Positions 23,007 to 34,066 of a DNA stretch of 64,000 nucleotides are shown piece after piece. The notes beneath the pieces are model-generated. The model made no database searches. It was not told the origin of the DNA and saw nothing but the letters and a program-made list of their open reading frames with translations. The stretch spans positions 28,922,301 through 28,986,300 of the forward strand of contig OZ020622.1 in assembly GCA_963971575.1 (NCBI GenBank). The letters are read 5' to 3'. This DNA comes from Liopterus haemorrhoidalis. Its lineage: Eukaryota > Arthropoda > Insecta > Coleoptera > Dytiscidae. Position 1 is the stretch's first letter. Each line of letters starts with the position of its first letter. The translations under genes were made by a program, and so were the position numbers.

Positions 23007-24071
23007 TTACAATATATTTAACTTTTCTCTTAGTTCACAAAAATGTTCATTTGTTAAGCTTTTAGTAAATATATCTGCTAAATTATTTTTTGACTCTACG
23101 TACTGTACTTTCACTTTTCCGTTCATCACCAAGTCTTTAATAAAATGATATCTAATGACTATATGCTTCGTTCTCTTACTGTTTTCAAAAGAATGTGTCA
23201 TGTCTATTGCACTCCTGTTGTCCACATATAAAACACTAGTAACTTTTTCTTGATAGTCATTACACAGTCCTTTTATGTTTATTAAATCACATACACTTGT
23301 GGCTGCAACTATGTACTTGGCTTCAGCCGTAGACAAAGATACACATGCTTGTTTTCTGGAAAACCATGATACTGTATTTCCGTAATAAAGACTCACACAT
23401 CCACTTGTACTCCTCCTATCTTGTTTGTTGTTAGCCCAACCTGCATCGGAGTAGGTTTCGATTTCCTTCTTCTCGCTTTTTCTGTAGGTTAAACCGTAAT
23501 CCATTGTCGCTCTCAAGTATCGTAATACCCTTTTGGCTTCTATCCATTCGCTCTTTTTTGGCTTGTCTGGGAATTGGCGTAAATACGCTGTAGCATATGT
23601 TATATCTGGTCTCGTTGCTGTACTTACGAACATTAAACTTCCTATTAACTCTCTGTATGGTACTTCAACTTCTTCTTCATTAATATCCACTTGGAAACCT
23701 TTAGTCATTGGTGATTTTGCTCCTTTACAGTCTGTCATTCTAAACTTTTCTAACATTTTCTCTATTTGTCTTTTTTGTATTATTTTCATTTCTGTCCGTT
23801 TTCTTTTTATTTCCATTCCAAGAAAGTTAGTAACTTCACCAAAATCTTTTGCATTAAATTCCTTTTTCAGATTCTTTATCAATTCATTCATATCTTTGTC
23901 TTCTCCCGTAATAAGTATATCATCGACAAATATAACTAACCACACTTTCTTTCCGATGTATAAACAAAAATCATTCGTAGATTTCTTTAATTTATTTTTT
24001 ATTGCACATTGTTGAAATCTTTTATTCCAACATTTTGGACTTCCTTTTAATCCATATAATCCTCTATTCAT
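23007..24071 (-). pseudogene. Copia reverse transcriptase-RNase H, C-terminal ORF
   Basis: Longest surviving copia frame (354 codons), separated from the upstream RT block by stops. It has 'GLYGLKGSPKCWNKRF', the catalytic 'LVIFVDDILI' (FVDD form of the YVDD box), 'DFGEVTNFLGMEI', 'YRELIGSLMFVSTATRPDIT' and RNase H motifs 'YSDAGWANN', 'VSLSTAEAKYIVA', 'VDNRSAIDM' and 'TKHIVIRYHFIKD'. It ends in 'DIFTKSLTNEHFCELREKL', typical of a complete copia pol C-terminus. Confidence 0.85.
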
Positions 24072-25262
24072 CTATAATACTTTACCTTCTTTTACTTTTA
24101 ATCCCTTAGGTATTTTCATGTATATTTCACTGTCAATTTCGCTATTAAGAAATGCTGTAGGTATATCGAGTTGTCTTACACTACAATCTTTTTGTAATGA
24201 TTATGCTAATAATAATCTTATAGTTGTTAGTCTTGCAACCGGTGAATAATTGTTATTGAAATTATTTTCTTCTTGAAAACCTTTTGCAACTAAACGTGCC
24301 TTTTTGGCTCCGTCTTCCTTCGTCTTGAAAATCCATTTTGCTTCAATTGCTTTCTTGTCTTTTGGTAAATCTGTAACAGTCCAAATATTCATTTTATCAA
24401 GTGCTTCTAACTCACTTTTTATTGCTTTTCGCCATCCTTCATCTTTATTGATCGCTTCTTCATAACATTGAGGATCTTATTTAGCTAATAAACAAAAAGC
24501 TGTATACAATTCATAGTCATTAAGATACTGGGGTTCCTTAGCTGTTTTTTCCCTTCTTGTAATTGTTTCTTGTTCGTTTTCTGTGCTTGTATTTTCTTTT
24601 TCATCTTCCCCATCTTCTGCTTGATTTTGTGCTTCTTCATTCGACTCATATTTTCTTTCATATTGTACATCTTCTGTTTCTATTTTTTTATTATTCGGTT
24701 CATATTTTATTTGTGATTCATCGAATTTAACATCTTTCGATATCAATATTTCATCATTTACTGGATTCCATAATCGATAACCATTTTTACCGTATCCAAC
24801 CATTCTTGTTTCTAGAGCTCTTTCTTCTAATTTTGATTTTTCAGGTAAGTATTATTGCCCATGCTTTTGATCCAAATACCTTTAATTTATACAAATCTAA
24901 TTTACCATGATACATTTTAGCTGGTATTTTATTGTTTATTGCTGTCGATGGACTTCTGTTTAATTGGTATGCAGCACACATTATTGCTTGAATCCATAAA
25001 TATTTAGGTAGATTGGTCTCTGTGATAAGTGTCCTAGCTTTGTTGTATAACGTTCTATTTAGTCTTTCGGAGACTCCATTTTGTTGTGGTGAATATGGTT
25101 GTGTATATTCAATATTAATACCTTTCTTTTCGCAAAACTGTTTAAAATCTCTATATAAAAATTCTCCACCGTTGTCACATCGTATCCTTCTAACCTTTAC
25201 TCTTTTTTGTGTATTTATTTATCGTATGTAGTTTTTAAGATTTTCTGCTGCTTGAGATTTAT

Positions 25263-26690
25263 TTCTTAATAAATTGCGACGCTCCTACCTCGATACCCTT
25301 TTACTCTCAGGCAGGTAGTGGAGTTCGGTCGCAAATGACGCTTACCTGTACTCGTTCAGTTATGTTATTCGGGCGCCAACCGATTGCTCGGATTTCTCAG
25401 TGGAGCGAGGTCCGGGTTCCAAGATAACACACACACTCTCTCTCGCATAGGCACACACCAAAGAAAACAGCAGATACTTTTAACCCGGATTTATTTTATC
25501 TCAAACGTATATTACAACGAAAAAACACAAAAATAATATAATAATACATTCAATGGTGGGATTCTCCGTCCCTGGTCCTCTGTTGGGGCGTCCTTCGTGG
25601 GCGACGGGGACTCTGCAAGGAAACAAACCCCCCTCTCTCTCGCGACACTCTATCCGCGTGAGAAGCGATACGTCTGGCGAAGCTGGAACGGACGCAACTT
25701 TGCCAGCGCGCAACGCTTCCCAATGCCTGTCTAAACCCCCACCCTTGGGCTAGAGCAAGATCTCCCCTACCCTGCTCTGTCCGTGGTATGAAGTATTGCA
25801 CCCGGCCTTAGCTGGAACGGACGCAAGCCTTAGCAGGGCGCAACACTTCAAGACCAACACAAATGCTCCCCTTTTCCCCTCAAAAAGAAAACAACAATCC
25901 CTCGCGGCACTCGAGCAGCGTGGGAAGTGATACGTCTGGCGAAGCTGGAACAGACACAAACTCTGCCAGTACGCAACACTTCCAAATGCTAGTCCACTAT
26001 TGTCCGTGATGAAGGAAGCGGGGTGTCTGTCGATGCTGGAACAGACACAGCAGAGCCAGAACACAACACTTCAAAAATCACAAAACAATATAGACAAAAT
26101 ACAATCGACAAAAATCAGATAATAAATTAACCACAAAATTTACTTACTCGTATATTCACTCGTATATTGCAGAGGTTCACTACCTCTGCTCGAAGATGCC
26201 TTATTTGAAATTCTCCTGTGAGGTCCTATACATGCAAATACCTATGTGCCACCGAGAGGCAAGCATGCTTGTCAGCGCCATCTGTTAGATCTAAAAGACA
26301 ACTGCTGCGGGAGGTCGAGGGAGGTCGATGTCTCCACTGGTCCTTACGCTAGCGAGAGGTAAGGATGTTCGGTCAGCGCCATCTGTTAGGTGTAAAAGGC
26401 AACTACATCCTCACAGAAAAATTTCAAACAAAAACAAAAAAAGAAATTCAGGAATTTAATTTTAAAAAATTTTTATGGCCGATTAAAATTTTAATTTTAT
26501 TAAAATAATTTGGGATAGGCCCCAGCCTATCCCAAAAACAAAAAAAAATATCTCCACCCTCCGAGGGGTGTCGAACCTGGGTCCCCCGAACGTCCATCTA
26601 ATCTGCCAAGCATTAAGACCGCTCGACCATGCTCGCCTGGTTAAAAATTTCAATTTTGGGACGATCACTTGTGCATCGTCACAAAATAAA
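25263..26690. mobile_element. Unclassified 1.4-kb insertion in copia integrase
   Basis: Interrupts integrase between '..FVKVYFVT' and '..NKSQAAENL'. No coding capacity. It contains four diverged ~110-bp units with the core AGCTGGAACGGACGCAA / CGCAACGCTTCC (about 25670, 25810, 25935, 26030). A second duplicated unit contains TCAGCGCCATCTGTTAG (26272 and 26372). A minus-strand GGTTGGCGCCCGAATAAC near 25370-25388 looks like an LTR-element primer site, so a truncated LTR element is possible. Its right part (26440-26645) is a tRNA-like SINE. No clear target duplication. Confidence 0.4.
26440..26645 (-). mobile_element. tRNA-like SINE
   Basis: Minus strand has an A-box-like TGGTCGAGCGGTC (26617-26629) and B-box GGTTCGACACC (26567-26577), as in class II (Leu/Ser) tRNAs. 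The flanks do not pair as an acceptor stem. It is followed by T-rich sequence and a small hairpin (GGGATAGGC..GCCTATCCC). Taken as a SINE head rather than a working tRNA. Confidence 0.45.
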
Positions 26691-27917
26691 CTTTGACAAA
26701 ATGTGTATAATCGTCTGTTATTGTTTGAAAATAATTGTATCCATCTTTGGACATTGGGGTAATTGGTCCCGCCAAGTCTGTATATATTAGCTCACCCATA
26801 TTTCTCATTCGTGGTCTTATTTGTGTTATAAAAGGTGATCTCGTCAGTTTACCTTTAATACATGGTTCGCATACTTTCTGGCATAGCGGTAGCTTCATTA
26901 TTTTTAACCCTCTTCTATTTAGGTGACCTAATCTCCGGTGCCATATATTGCTATTTTGGGTAATACTCATGTGTGTTTCTTCCTGATACAATCTTCCCTC
27001 CAGAATATAGATTCCATTGTTCTCCTTACAGGTCCATAGGTTTTTACCTTTAATTATCTTTACCCCTGTTTTATTAAATGTTACATAAAACCCATTCTTT
27101 ATAAGTTTTCTTATTGAAATAATGTTGTGAAAAATTCCAGGTACTATCAATGCTTCTATTTTAACCTTTTTTCCTGAACTATACATGGTTAGTGTTCCTC
27201 TTTTCTTTGCTATTAAAGTTTCTACATTTGCTATTTTTATTTTTACTTTGTTTTTTAATTCTTCAATATTAGACATATATTTTTCCATTTCTTCTTTAAT
27301 TAACGTCTCTGTGCCTCCCGAATCTACTATTAACTCTATAAAATTCTCTTCTTTCGTTTGAGCATTGTTGCATATAATTTCTTCTTCGCTTAAGGCAACA
27401 AAGTTAAATGTTTCATCTTTTGACCCCTTTTTATGACATCTATAGCATTCTACTAGCTTTGGTGCGCTAAACGCTGCTTCGTTGGTATTTGTTTTTTGGT
27501 TTTATGGCTTTATCTTCGTGTTTAATTTCTGCATCTAACAGACACGATTTTACGAAATCTAGTGTAATATCTCGTTCCATACTTATAGTCTCTATAGTTG
27601 TAACAACATTCTCAAAATTTTCAGGTAATGTAATAAGTAGGTGACATACCTTGTCTGTCTCTTCCATCTTTCTTCCTGTAGCTTCTATGCTGTTTATGAT
27701 TTCATCAAATTTTAGAAAATGATCTTCTAATTTCTCATTTGCTTTACATTTTAATGACAGCAGTTTCCTTCTTTAATGTAATTTATTGAATGTGCTTTTT
27801 CTTTCAAATATATCTTCTAAAAACTTCAGCATTTCTCTTGCCGTTTTTGCTTTGTTAACATATTCTAAATATTTGCCTGTTAAGCATTGTACTAATAGTC
27901 TGGTGCCTACGTCGAAA

Positions 27918-30805
27918 GATACTGCACTTGATGATAATGGAATGCCATTTGGCACACGTGTTGCTTATAAAAATTAAATCATTTTGACCCGCAGCACCTA
28001 TTTGTGAATCGAGGCAAATTCAAGATGGCGGCGAAACTAGCGCGCCAATTACGATAACGATAACTGATTCTTATGATACAGCAAAATAGCTAAATACATA
28101 TTTGTACAATGGATCTTTAGCTACAATTTGCCTTGTCGTACACGAATTTTCGTCACTTAGTTTACAAGATACCGTCCATAATTCATTCTCAGACGCAAAA
28201 AAGTGATTTCCGAAATGGCTAACGAATTTCGTATGGTATGGCTCGTTTTCTATTAATTTAATGCCGTAGATTATGAATCTGTTATCAAAATGGCGAAAAT
28301 TTAAAATTTTGATAGATTTTTTTCCCAAATTCGAGACATGATGATATTCTCTATCACTGCAAATCTGCGTATATTAATATTTTGTTTCAATTCTTCTTAA
28401 ATCTGTAGGGTATATCCTTGGCTACAAGAATATGTGCGAAATTTTTCTCTGCGGGGCGCCACAATTAAGGTAGCGGCCGAAATGTGTAAAATCTCAACTT
28501 CGTATTATTTTGACACTCTTTATATCGTTTTCGACCAAAGCGGACCTGTAAATTACAAAAATGAAATAAAAAATTGCATATGACTTGTTATAATTTGGAT
28601 TTTGCCCGAAATGAAATATGAAAAAAAATTACGTATCCGGCCGGAACGGCTGTAAATTATGACATTTTAGTAAGATACTCCATGCATATACGGAATGCAT
28701 CAATTTGCTTAGGTTTGTTCGCAGCACCTGGTCTCAAATGAAACCGCTTTCGAAATAACGCTCGAAAATCGAATTTTGCTATTTACAGCAAATTTGTTGA
28801 GTTGTATATCAATTTCGGGTATATTGAAGTCGTAGATTTCGAAAATTGAGTTAATTTAAATATTTGCTACACATAAGATTGTATTTTGCCCGAAAAAAAA
28901 TTAATTACATGTATTATTTACAGCAGTGAGATTCATTTACGACAGTGAAGTGACTCCTCATCCAAAAGAGTAGTATATAGCAGTTCTGACAAAATAATAT
29001 AGATTACTACACACTTAATACGATTCTAATGGTGGCCGAAAACTATTGTTTCGAAAATGGTTAAAATATTCTCTAATATTTTTACCAGTTATAAGGATAA
29101 CATTTTAATGTGTTGATAGTTCCTTCTGACTACTGACTTCCAGTCTTACCTTACAAAATAATTTATATTTGTTTACAAATCAAAGTCGAAAGCCTCACTA
29201 ATTGGGTGGGCCTATGTAAAGATAAAATTCTAGTGAGATAGAGTATGTCCATTCATGCCATCAATTGTACTGATTATTGCCGTTATTAATTTTAATTTAG
29301 GTTTATTTTAAATTTTTAAAGGGGTAAAATATTTCAAAATTATATTTTTAAAAACTACGCCTAAGAAAACGCCAGTCAAGTTCAGGGGCTAATTACGTCC
29401 GTTCCCTAATAATTAAAAATTATTTATTAGTTCTTAAATTAAAGTTTATTTAAAATGTTTATTCAATTAATTATGCAAAATAATGTTTCACACCAGGTTT
29501 CAACTTCGATTCAGACTAGTGTTGAATAAGAATTCATCGAATATCTTCATTTTGTATAGAATTAAGTAGTAGAGGAAGTCAGTATTATTGGCACATATAG
29601 AGGATATATCAACACATTCAAATGTTGTCCTGATAACTGGTAAAAATATCTGAGAATATTTTAACCATGTTCGAAAGAATAGTTTTCGGCCACCATTAGA
29701 ATCGTATTAAGTGTGTAGTAATCTATATTATTTTGTCAGAACTGCTACTTACTACTCTTTATGATGGAGAGACACTTCATTGCCATGTAATGAATCTAAT
29801 TGCTATGTGAAGAATACGTGTAATTATTTTTTTCGGGCAAAATAAAATCTTATGAGTAACAAATCTTTAAATTAACTCCATTTTCAAAATCTGCGACTTC
29901 AATATACCCGAAATTGATATACAACTCAACAAATTTGATGTAAATAGCAAAATTCGATTTTCGAGCGTTATTTCGACAGCGGCTTCATTTGAGACCAGGT
30001 GCTACAAACAAACCTAAGCAAATTGATGCATTCCGTATATGCATGGAGTATCTTACTTAAATGTCATAATTTACAGCCGTTCCGGCCGGATATATAATTT
30101 TTTATATTTCATTTCGGGCAAAATCCGAATAACAACAAGTCATATGCCATTTTTAATTTCATTTTTGTAATTAACAGGTCCGATTTGGTCGAAAACGATA
30201 TAAAGAGTGTCAAAATAATACGAAGTTGAGATTTTACACATTTCGGCCGCTACCTTAATTGTGGCGCCCCGCAGAGAAAAATTCCGCACATATTCTTGTA
30301 GCCAAGGATATGCCCTACAGATTCAGGTAGCATTGAAACAAAATATTAATATACGCAGATTTGCAGTGATAGAGAATATCATCATGTCTCGAATTTGGGA
30401 AAAAAATCTATCAAAATTTTTAATTTTCGCCATTTTGATAACAGATTCGTAATCTACGGCATTAAATTAATAGAAAACGAGCCATATCATACGAAATTCG
30501 TTAGCCATTTCGGAAATCACTTTTTTGCGTCCGAGAATGAATTATGGACGGTATCTTGTAAACTAAGTAACGGAAATTCGCATACGACGCGGCAAATTGT
30601 AGCTAAAGGTCCATTGTACAAATATGTATTTAGCTATTTTGCTGTATCATAGGAATTAGTTATCGTTATCGTAATTGGCGCGCTAGTTTCGCCGCCATCT
30701 TGAATTTGCCTCGATTCACAAATAGGTGCTGCGGGTCAAAATGATTTAATTTTTATAAGGAACACGTGTGCCAAATGGCATTCCATTATCATCAAGTGCA
30801 GTATC
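27918..30805. mobile_element. Foldback element with ~1.2-kb inverted arms
   Basis: Left arm 27918 to about 29100 and right arm about 29600 to 30805 are inverted copies, roughly 93% alike, separated by ~500 bp of AT-rich sequence. Outer ends are GATACTGCACTTGATGATAA and its complement. It splits the copia gag. An 85-codon ORF occurs once in each arm (28071-28328 minus, 30395-30652 plus) only because the arms are copies; no domain is recognisable. No transposase is present, so it is non-autonomous, of MULE/foldback type. A target duplication was not evident. Confidence 0.8.
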
Positions 30806-31090
30806 AACGTAATAATGGATCTCTCTTTGGCATCTTTTGTTTTTATTTTATTGTCTCTCATAACTGCTTCATTTTCTATTTGTAGGACTTCAGCAACACC
30901 TTTTTCTTCTAATATTAGCTTTACTCTAAATTTAAAATTTTTAAAGTTTGCACCGTCCTTTAATTCAGGTAAATGTACGTTTCCTGACGCCATTACTGTT
31001 TTTTCAATTTTGCACGTTTTCACTTTTATTTTGTTTCTTTTCTTTTTAACATTTAATTACACGAGAACTGTTTTTCTTATTTACTGTGTG

Positions 31091-31108
31091 CTCTGGGCCC
31101 ATAACCTG
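31091..31108 (-). other. Copia primer binding site, initiator tRNA-Met half-molecule
   Basis: Minus-strand GGTTATGGGCCCAG lies just inside the 5' LTR. It is complementary to the anticodon arm of initiator tRNA-Met (CTGGGCCCATAACC), not to a tRNA 3' end. Drosophila copia is known to prime from such an internally cleaved initiator tRNA-Met. Confidence 0.75.
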
Positions 31109-31111
31109 TTT

Positions 31112-31292
31112 TGATATTAATATAATTAGTTTATTCAAATATAAAATTACAACAGAGCACTACTAATTGCTGTCAACACCTTTTTTTCGAATACATTGCA
31201 TACATGTTCAACTGTCATTACATACATAACCTCACTTCTCAAATTCCAGTGGTTCTCTAACAAAATGTCTGCAGTATTAAAACATTCTAACA
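31112..31292 (-). repeat. Copia 5' LTR
   Basis: 181 bp. On the minus strand it starts TGTTAGAATG and ends TAATATCA. It aligns throughout with the split left LTR. Confidence 0.85.
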
Positions 31293-31651
31293 ATGATCAT
31301 TATAATTAAGATATTCAGTGGGATTCTGAAAGTTTGCGTTAAGTCACTATAAGAGTTAACGTTAGGTAACGGAGGTTTTTGTCGAGTTGCGATTCTGAAC
31401 CAAAATTGACGTTTACGTAAACGCCCAGAGTTGACCTGACTTAACGCTAGCTGAATCGTTGCGTTATCAGTTACGTGTGTTGACGTTTACGGAATATAAC
31501 CTGTAAAACAGTTTAAAGTATTAGAAAAAAGTAAGTAAAATATTACTATACTACTAAATGTGTATAAAATATACACATTTTATAACTATATATATGTAAT
31601 TCTAATCACAAAACTGTTTTTACAACATTATTTATTATAAAAATTATTTTA

Positions 31652-32621
31652 GTGGCAACTAAAGGTAAAAGAACAACAATCCAACAATATGAAAAATTAT
31701 TGAGTTTTATGGAAAACGACAAAGAATTTGCACTTGGCAAATGCTCTGGGCCAAATAGCAAGCAGAAAAATAAAGAAAATTGGGAACTCTTGACACAATT
31801 GTTAAATTGTGAAACTGGACCCACGACAGAACCAGTTAAGTGGCAAAAGGTTTGTAGATTAATTTAAATACTTTATTTTGTTTCATAAAATGGTTTACAA
31901 TCACAACATTGTGAATCCCAAAACAATGCGAGCCAAATTTTTGTCATCACTACACAATTTAACATTTTTATACAGTTTTGCATTTAAATAAAGTACAATA
32001 TAATTTACAGGCATGGAATGATTGGAAACATAATACAAAAACAAAGTATTCTAAAATAAAAATAGCCCGAAACAAAACAGGTGGAGGGATCGATCCGTAT
32101 GTGGGCCACCTGACAGATTTAGAAGAGAAGCTGTTATTTCTTTTAGGGGAAAGTATGGTTGAAGGAGATGGCATAACTCCAGAAAGATTTAATGTATTAT
32201 CACTCGATAAGTATTTATTATTAATTTATTAACTATAAGTTTTATGTAGGTACAAGTATCTCTTCAAACTTCTGATCATATACTGACAGAAATGGTTATA
32301 CTGCCGGAACCTTCCTTCCTCACCACACCGTATCCCGAACCTGACCACATCCCTACGATAAACAATAGTTTAGATGACATAGAAGTGATTTTTGAAGAAG
32401 AACCACCAGATATACAACCAGAGGTTAGAGAACCGGCAAGGAAAAGAAAAAAGTTGTCTATACATAATTTAATAGAAAAACAAACGGAAGACCTAAGAAA
32501 TTTAACGGAAGACCTAAGAAATTTAACGGAAGAAGTGAAGAAAATAAATTCAAATTTTAATACGCTCAATAATTTAATGGAAAGAGTAGCAAATTCTTTA
32601 GAAAAATTAGAAAAAAAATAG
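31652..32621 (+). CDS. Harbinger Myb/SANT-like DNA-binding protein (multi-exon)
   Basis: In PIF/Harbinger elements this partner protein binds the termini and helps import the transposase. Exon 1 (about 31652-31849) has a helix-rich SANT/MADF-like start ('QYEKLLSFMENDKEFA', 'NWELLTQLLN', 'VKWQK') and ends at AAAAG|GTTTGT. Exon 2 starts at 32011 after TTTACAG ('AWNDWKHNTKTK') to about 32223. Exon 3 begins around 32250 and ends at 32621. The first codon is GTG, so the start may be mutated or completed by an upstream exon. The exon 2/3 junction does not join in phase, suggesting a small indel. Exon 3 has three 21-bp repeats giving 'DLRNLTE' and ends as a coiled coil. Confidence 0.65.
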
Positions 32622-33205
32622 TTATTTATTATTATTAAAATATATTTAACAATACTACTCAAAATTTTGAATTATTTGATTTCTTAAAATTATTGCTGCA
32701 TTGTTTGCAATTTCTTCCAGACGATGATCTTGAATTTCTGGCTCTGCTTCATTGTAGTTTTCTGCGTTATTTTGGGGGTTGAAGTGCAGGTATAAATTGT
32801 GCAAAACAGCACAAGCATTTATTATCAGGCCAGCCATCCTTGGTGAATATCGTAGGGTCCTTTCTTTTAAAATTGCCCTGAATCTATTTTTTATGAGCCC
32901 GATTGTCCGTTCCACTGTGTTCCGAGCTGATGCATGTGCTTTGTTATATCGTCCTGCAGGTGTGTCAGCAGCAGCTCCTAGCACTGGAGTCATGAGCCAT
33001 GGTTCCAGCGGGTAGCCGGAATCACCTGTTATAATTTTGTTGTCAATAATGTTAAGTATTATATGTACTAGTTTCAGGTCTTAAGGATATAATGATCTGT
33101 ACCTAAAACCCATGAGCTCTTCTCTCCGTTTTCAAAGCAATTTTCCAGGTGCCGACGTACACCGCTGTGTCTCCAGATGAAAGAGTCGTGACTGCTTCCT
33201 GCGTG

Positions 33206-33302
33206 AGTAGTATAACAGAGCAGGTACGGGCTCATTACCCACGAAACCCTGAAATTTGAACAAATTCACATTTCGCAAACGTACGCGACCATCGCTGTGC
33301 GT
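33206..33302 (+). repeat. Polinton left terminal inverted repeat
   Basis: 97 bp, matching the complement of 50787-50883 with one mismatch (GAACAAA against GCACAAA). In protein-primed replication the terminal bases would be where the primer protein is linked. Confidence 0.95.
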
Positions 33303-33488
33303 TTAGAGTCGGACTCGGACAATCACCGACAATACCATAGCAGCATAATTCGGTTGGATAGTTCCAGCAAAAGCGTATGTTTTTTGTACGCGTACAAAGA
33401 GGTGAATTGCGTTGACGTTGGAACTTACCGCCGAGTTTGCGCGCTATGTATTTATCGGTTTTTAGAAGAGGAGGTCGGCTACGTCGCT

Positions 33489-33846
33489 ATGACGTACAGC
33501 CGGCATATGACGGTGAACCCTATGACGCGTAAGAAAAAAAGCAATATATGAAGTTATAAATAATTATATATAAAAAATATATTATTTCCAACAGATGAAG
33601 TAAGAGCTACTGCGGCCGACTACCGTTGTGATGTTTGTGGGGATTCCTTGGTGTTGGCAATCCCCACAGACGTATGCCCCCGTTGTGTGAACACTGAGTG
33701 AGTATTAAATTATTGTTTTAACCTTTTTTGAGGGTTTTAAATTATTTTTTATATTCTATTTTTACAGAAATGATCAGGTTCAACACATCTGTTCCCCCCC
33801 AGCATCACCGCCCCCTCCATAAAAAAAAATTTAATTATTACTAATA
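33489..33846 (+). CDS. Small zinc-ribbon protein at the Polinton left end (spliced)
   Basis: Predicted exons: 33489-33528 (first in-frame ATG), 33595-33697 and from 33768. Junctions are C|GTAAGA..TTCCAACAG| and GA|GTGAGT..TTTTACAG|. Exon 2 encodes two Cys-x2-Cys pairs 15 residues apart ('CDVCGDSLVLAIPTDVCPRC'), a zinc-ribbon pattern. The third exon is uncertain: in the spliced phase it runs to about 33846, while another frame ends in a proline-rich tail at a TAA near 33823. The frame is open upstream into the terminal repeat without an ATG. Role unknown; a DNA-binding or transcription role is only a guess. Confidence 0.5.
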
Positions 33847-34066
33847 TTAACTAATAAATCAACTATAATTCAAATATATATTGACATGATGAATGACCAA
33901 CTTTTGTTTTTAAAACAATTAACTGTGATTAATTAACTGGGAGTCGGGAATTCTAAAAATAAAACAACATGAGATTAAATTACATTATCTTTATTTAAAA
34001 CACAGAGTATAACATTGTATTTTAAAAACACATAAGTTGAAAATTTATCTTATACTTATTTTATTC

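Larger units (their letters stand above)
24201..30993 (-). pseudogene. Copia gag, protease region, integrase and RT start (broken)
   Basis: Pieces in order on the minus strand. Gag starts at 30993 ('MASGNVHLPELKDGANFKNF') and is cut by the foldback element. Gag continues 27917-27440 ('CLTGKYLEYVNKAKTAREML', 'LLITLPENFENVVTTIETIS') to one zinc knuckle. The GAG-pre-integrase and integrase start are at 27288-26690 ('IWHRRLGHLNRRGL', 'YTDLAGP', 'FQTITDDYTHF'). Integrase continues after the 1.4-kb insert at 25260-24850 ('RCDNGGEF', 'YSPQQNGVSERLN'). A spacer domain (24803-24477, 'YGKNGYRLWNP') and the first RT block (24392-24201, 'EAKWIFKTK', 'ARLVAKGF', 'NYSPVARLTTIR') follow. Several stops and frame changes; cannot produce a polyprotein. 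Confidence 0.85.
21178..31292 (-). mobile_element. Copia-type LTR retrotransposon, nested and decayed
   Basis: Lies on the minus strand: 5' LTR 31112-31292, 3' LTR 21178-22901 (interrupted). The target duplication is ATGAT (just left of a T-run before 21178, and 31293-31297) in MITE A4. Its gag-pol frame, protease region to RNase H, is recognisable but has many stops. Three later insertions break it: a LINE in the 3' LTR, an unclassified 1.4-kb insert in integrase and a foldback element in gag. Net length without these is about 4.2 kb, in the normal range for copia elements. Confidence 0.85.

Noticed and set aside
25370..25388. Primer binding site proving an LTR element in the copia integrase insert
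   Set aside because: No second LTR copy or polypurine tract seen, so kept only as a possibility.
26558..26645. Functional tRNA gene (Leu/Ser type)
   Set aside because: A and B boxes are present but no acceptor stem pairing and no proper anticodon arm; SINE head preferred.
28071..30652. Two copies of an 85-codon ORF 'MGKKSIKI..' as a gene family
   Set aside because: They are the same sequence in the two arms of the foldback element; no domain, no independent support.
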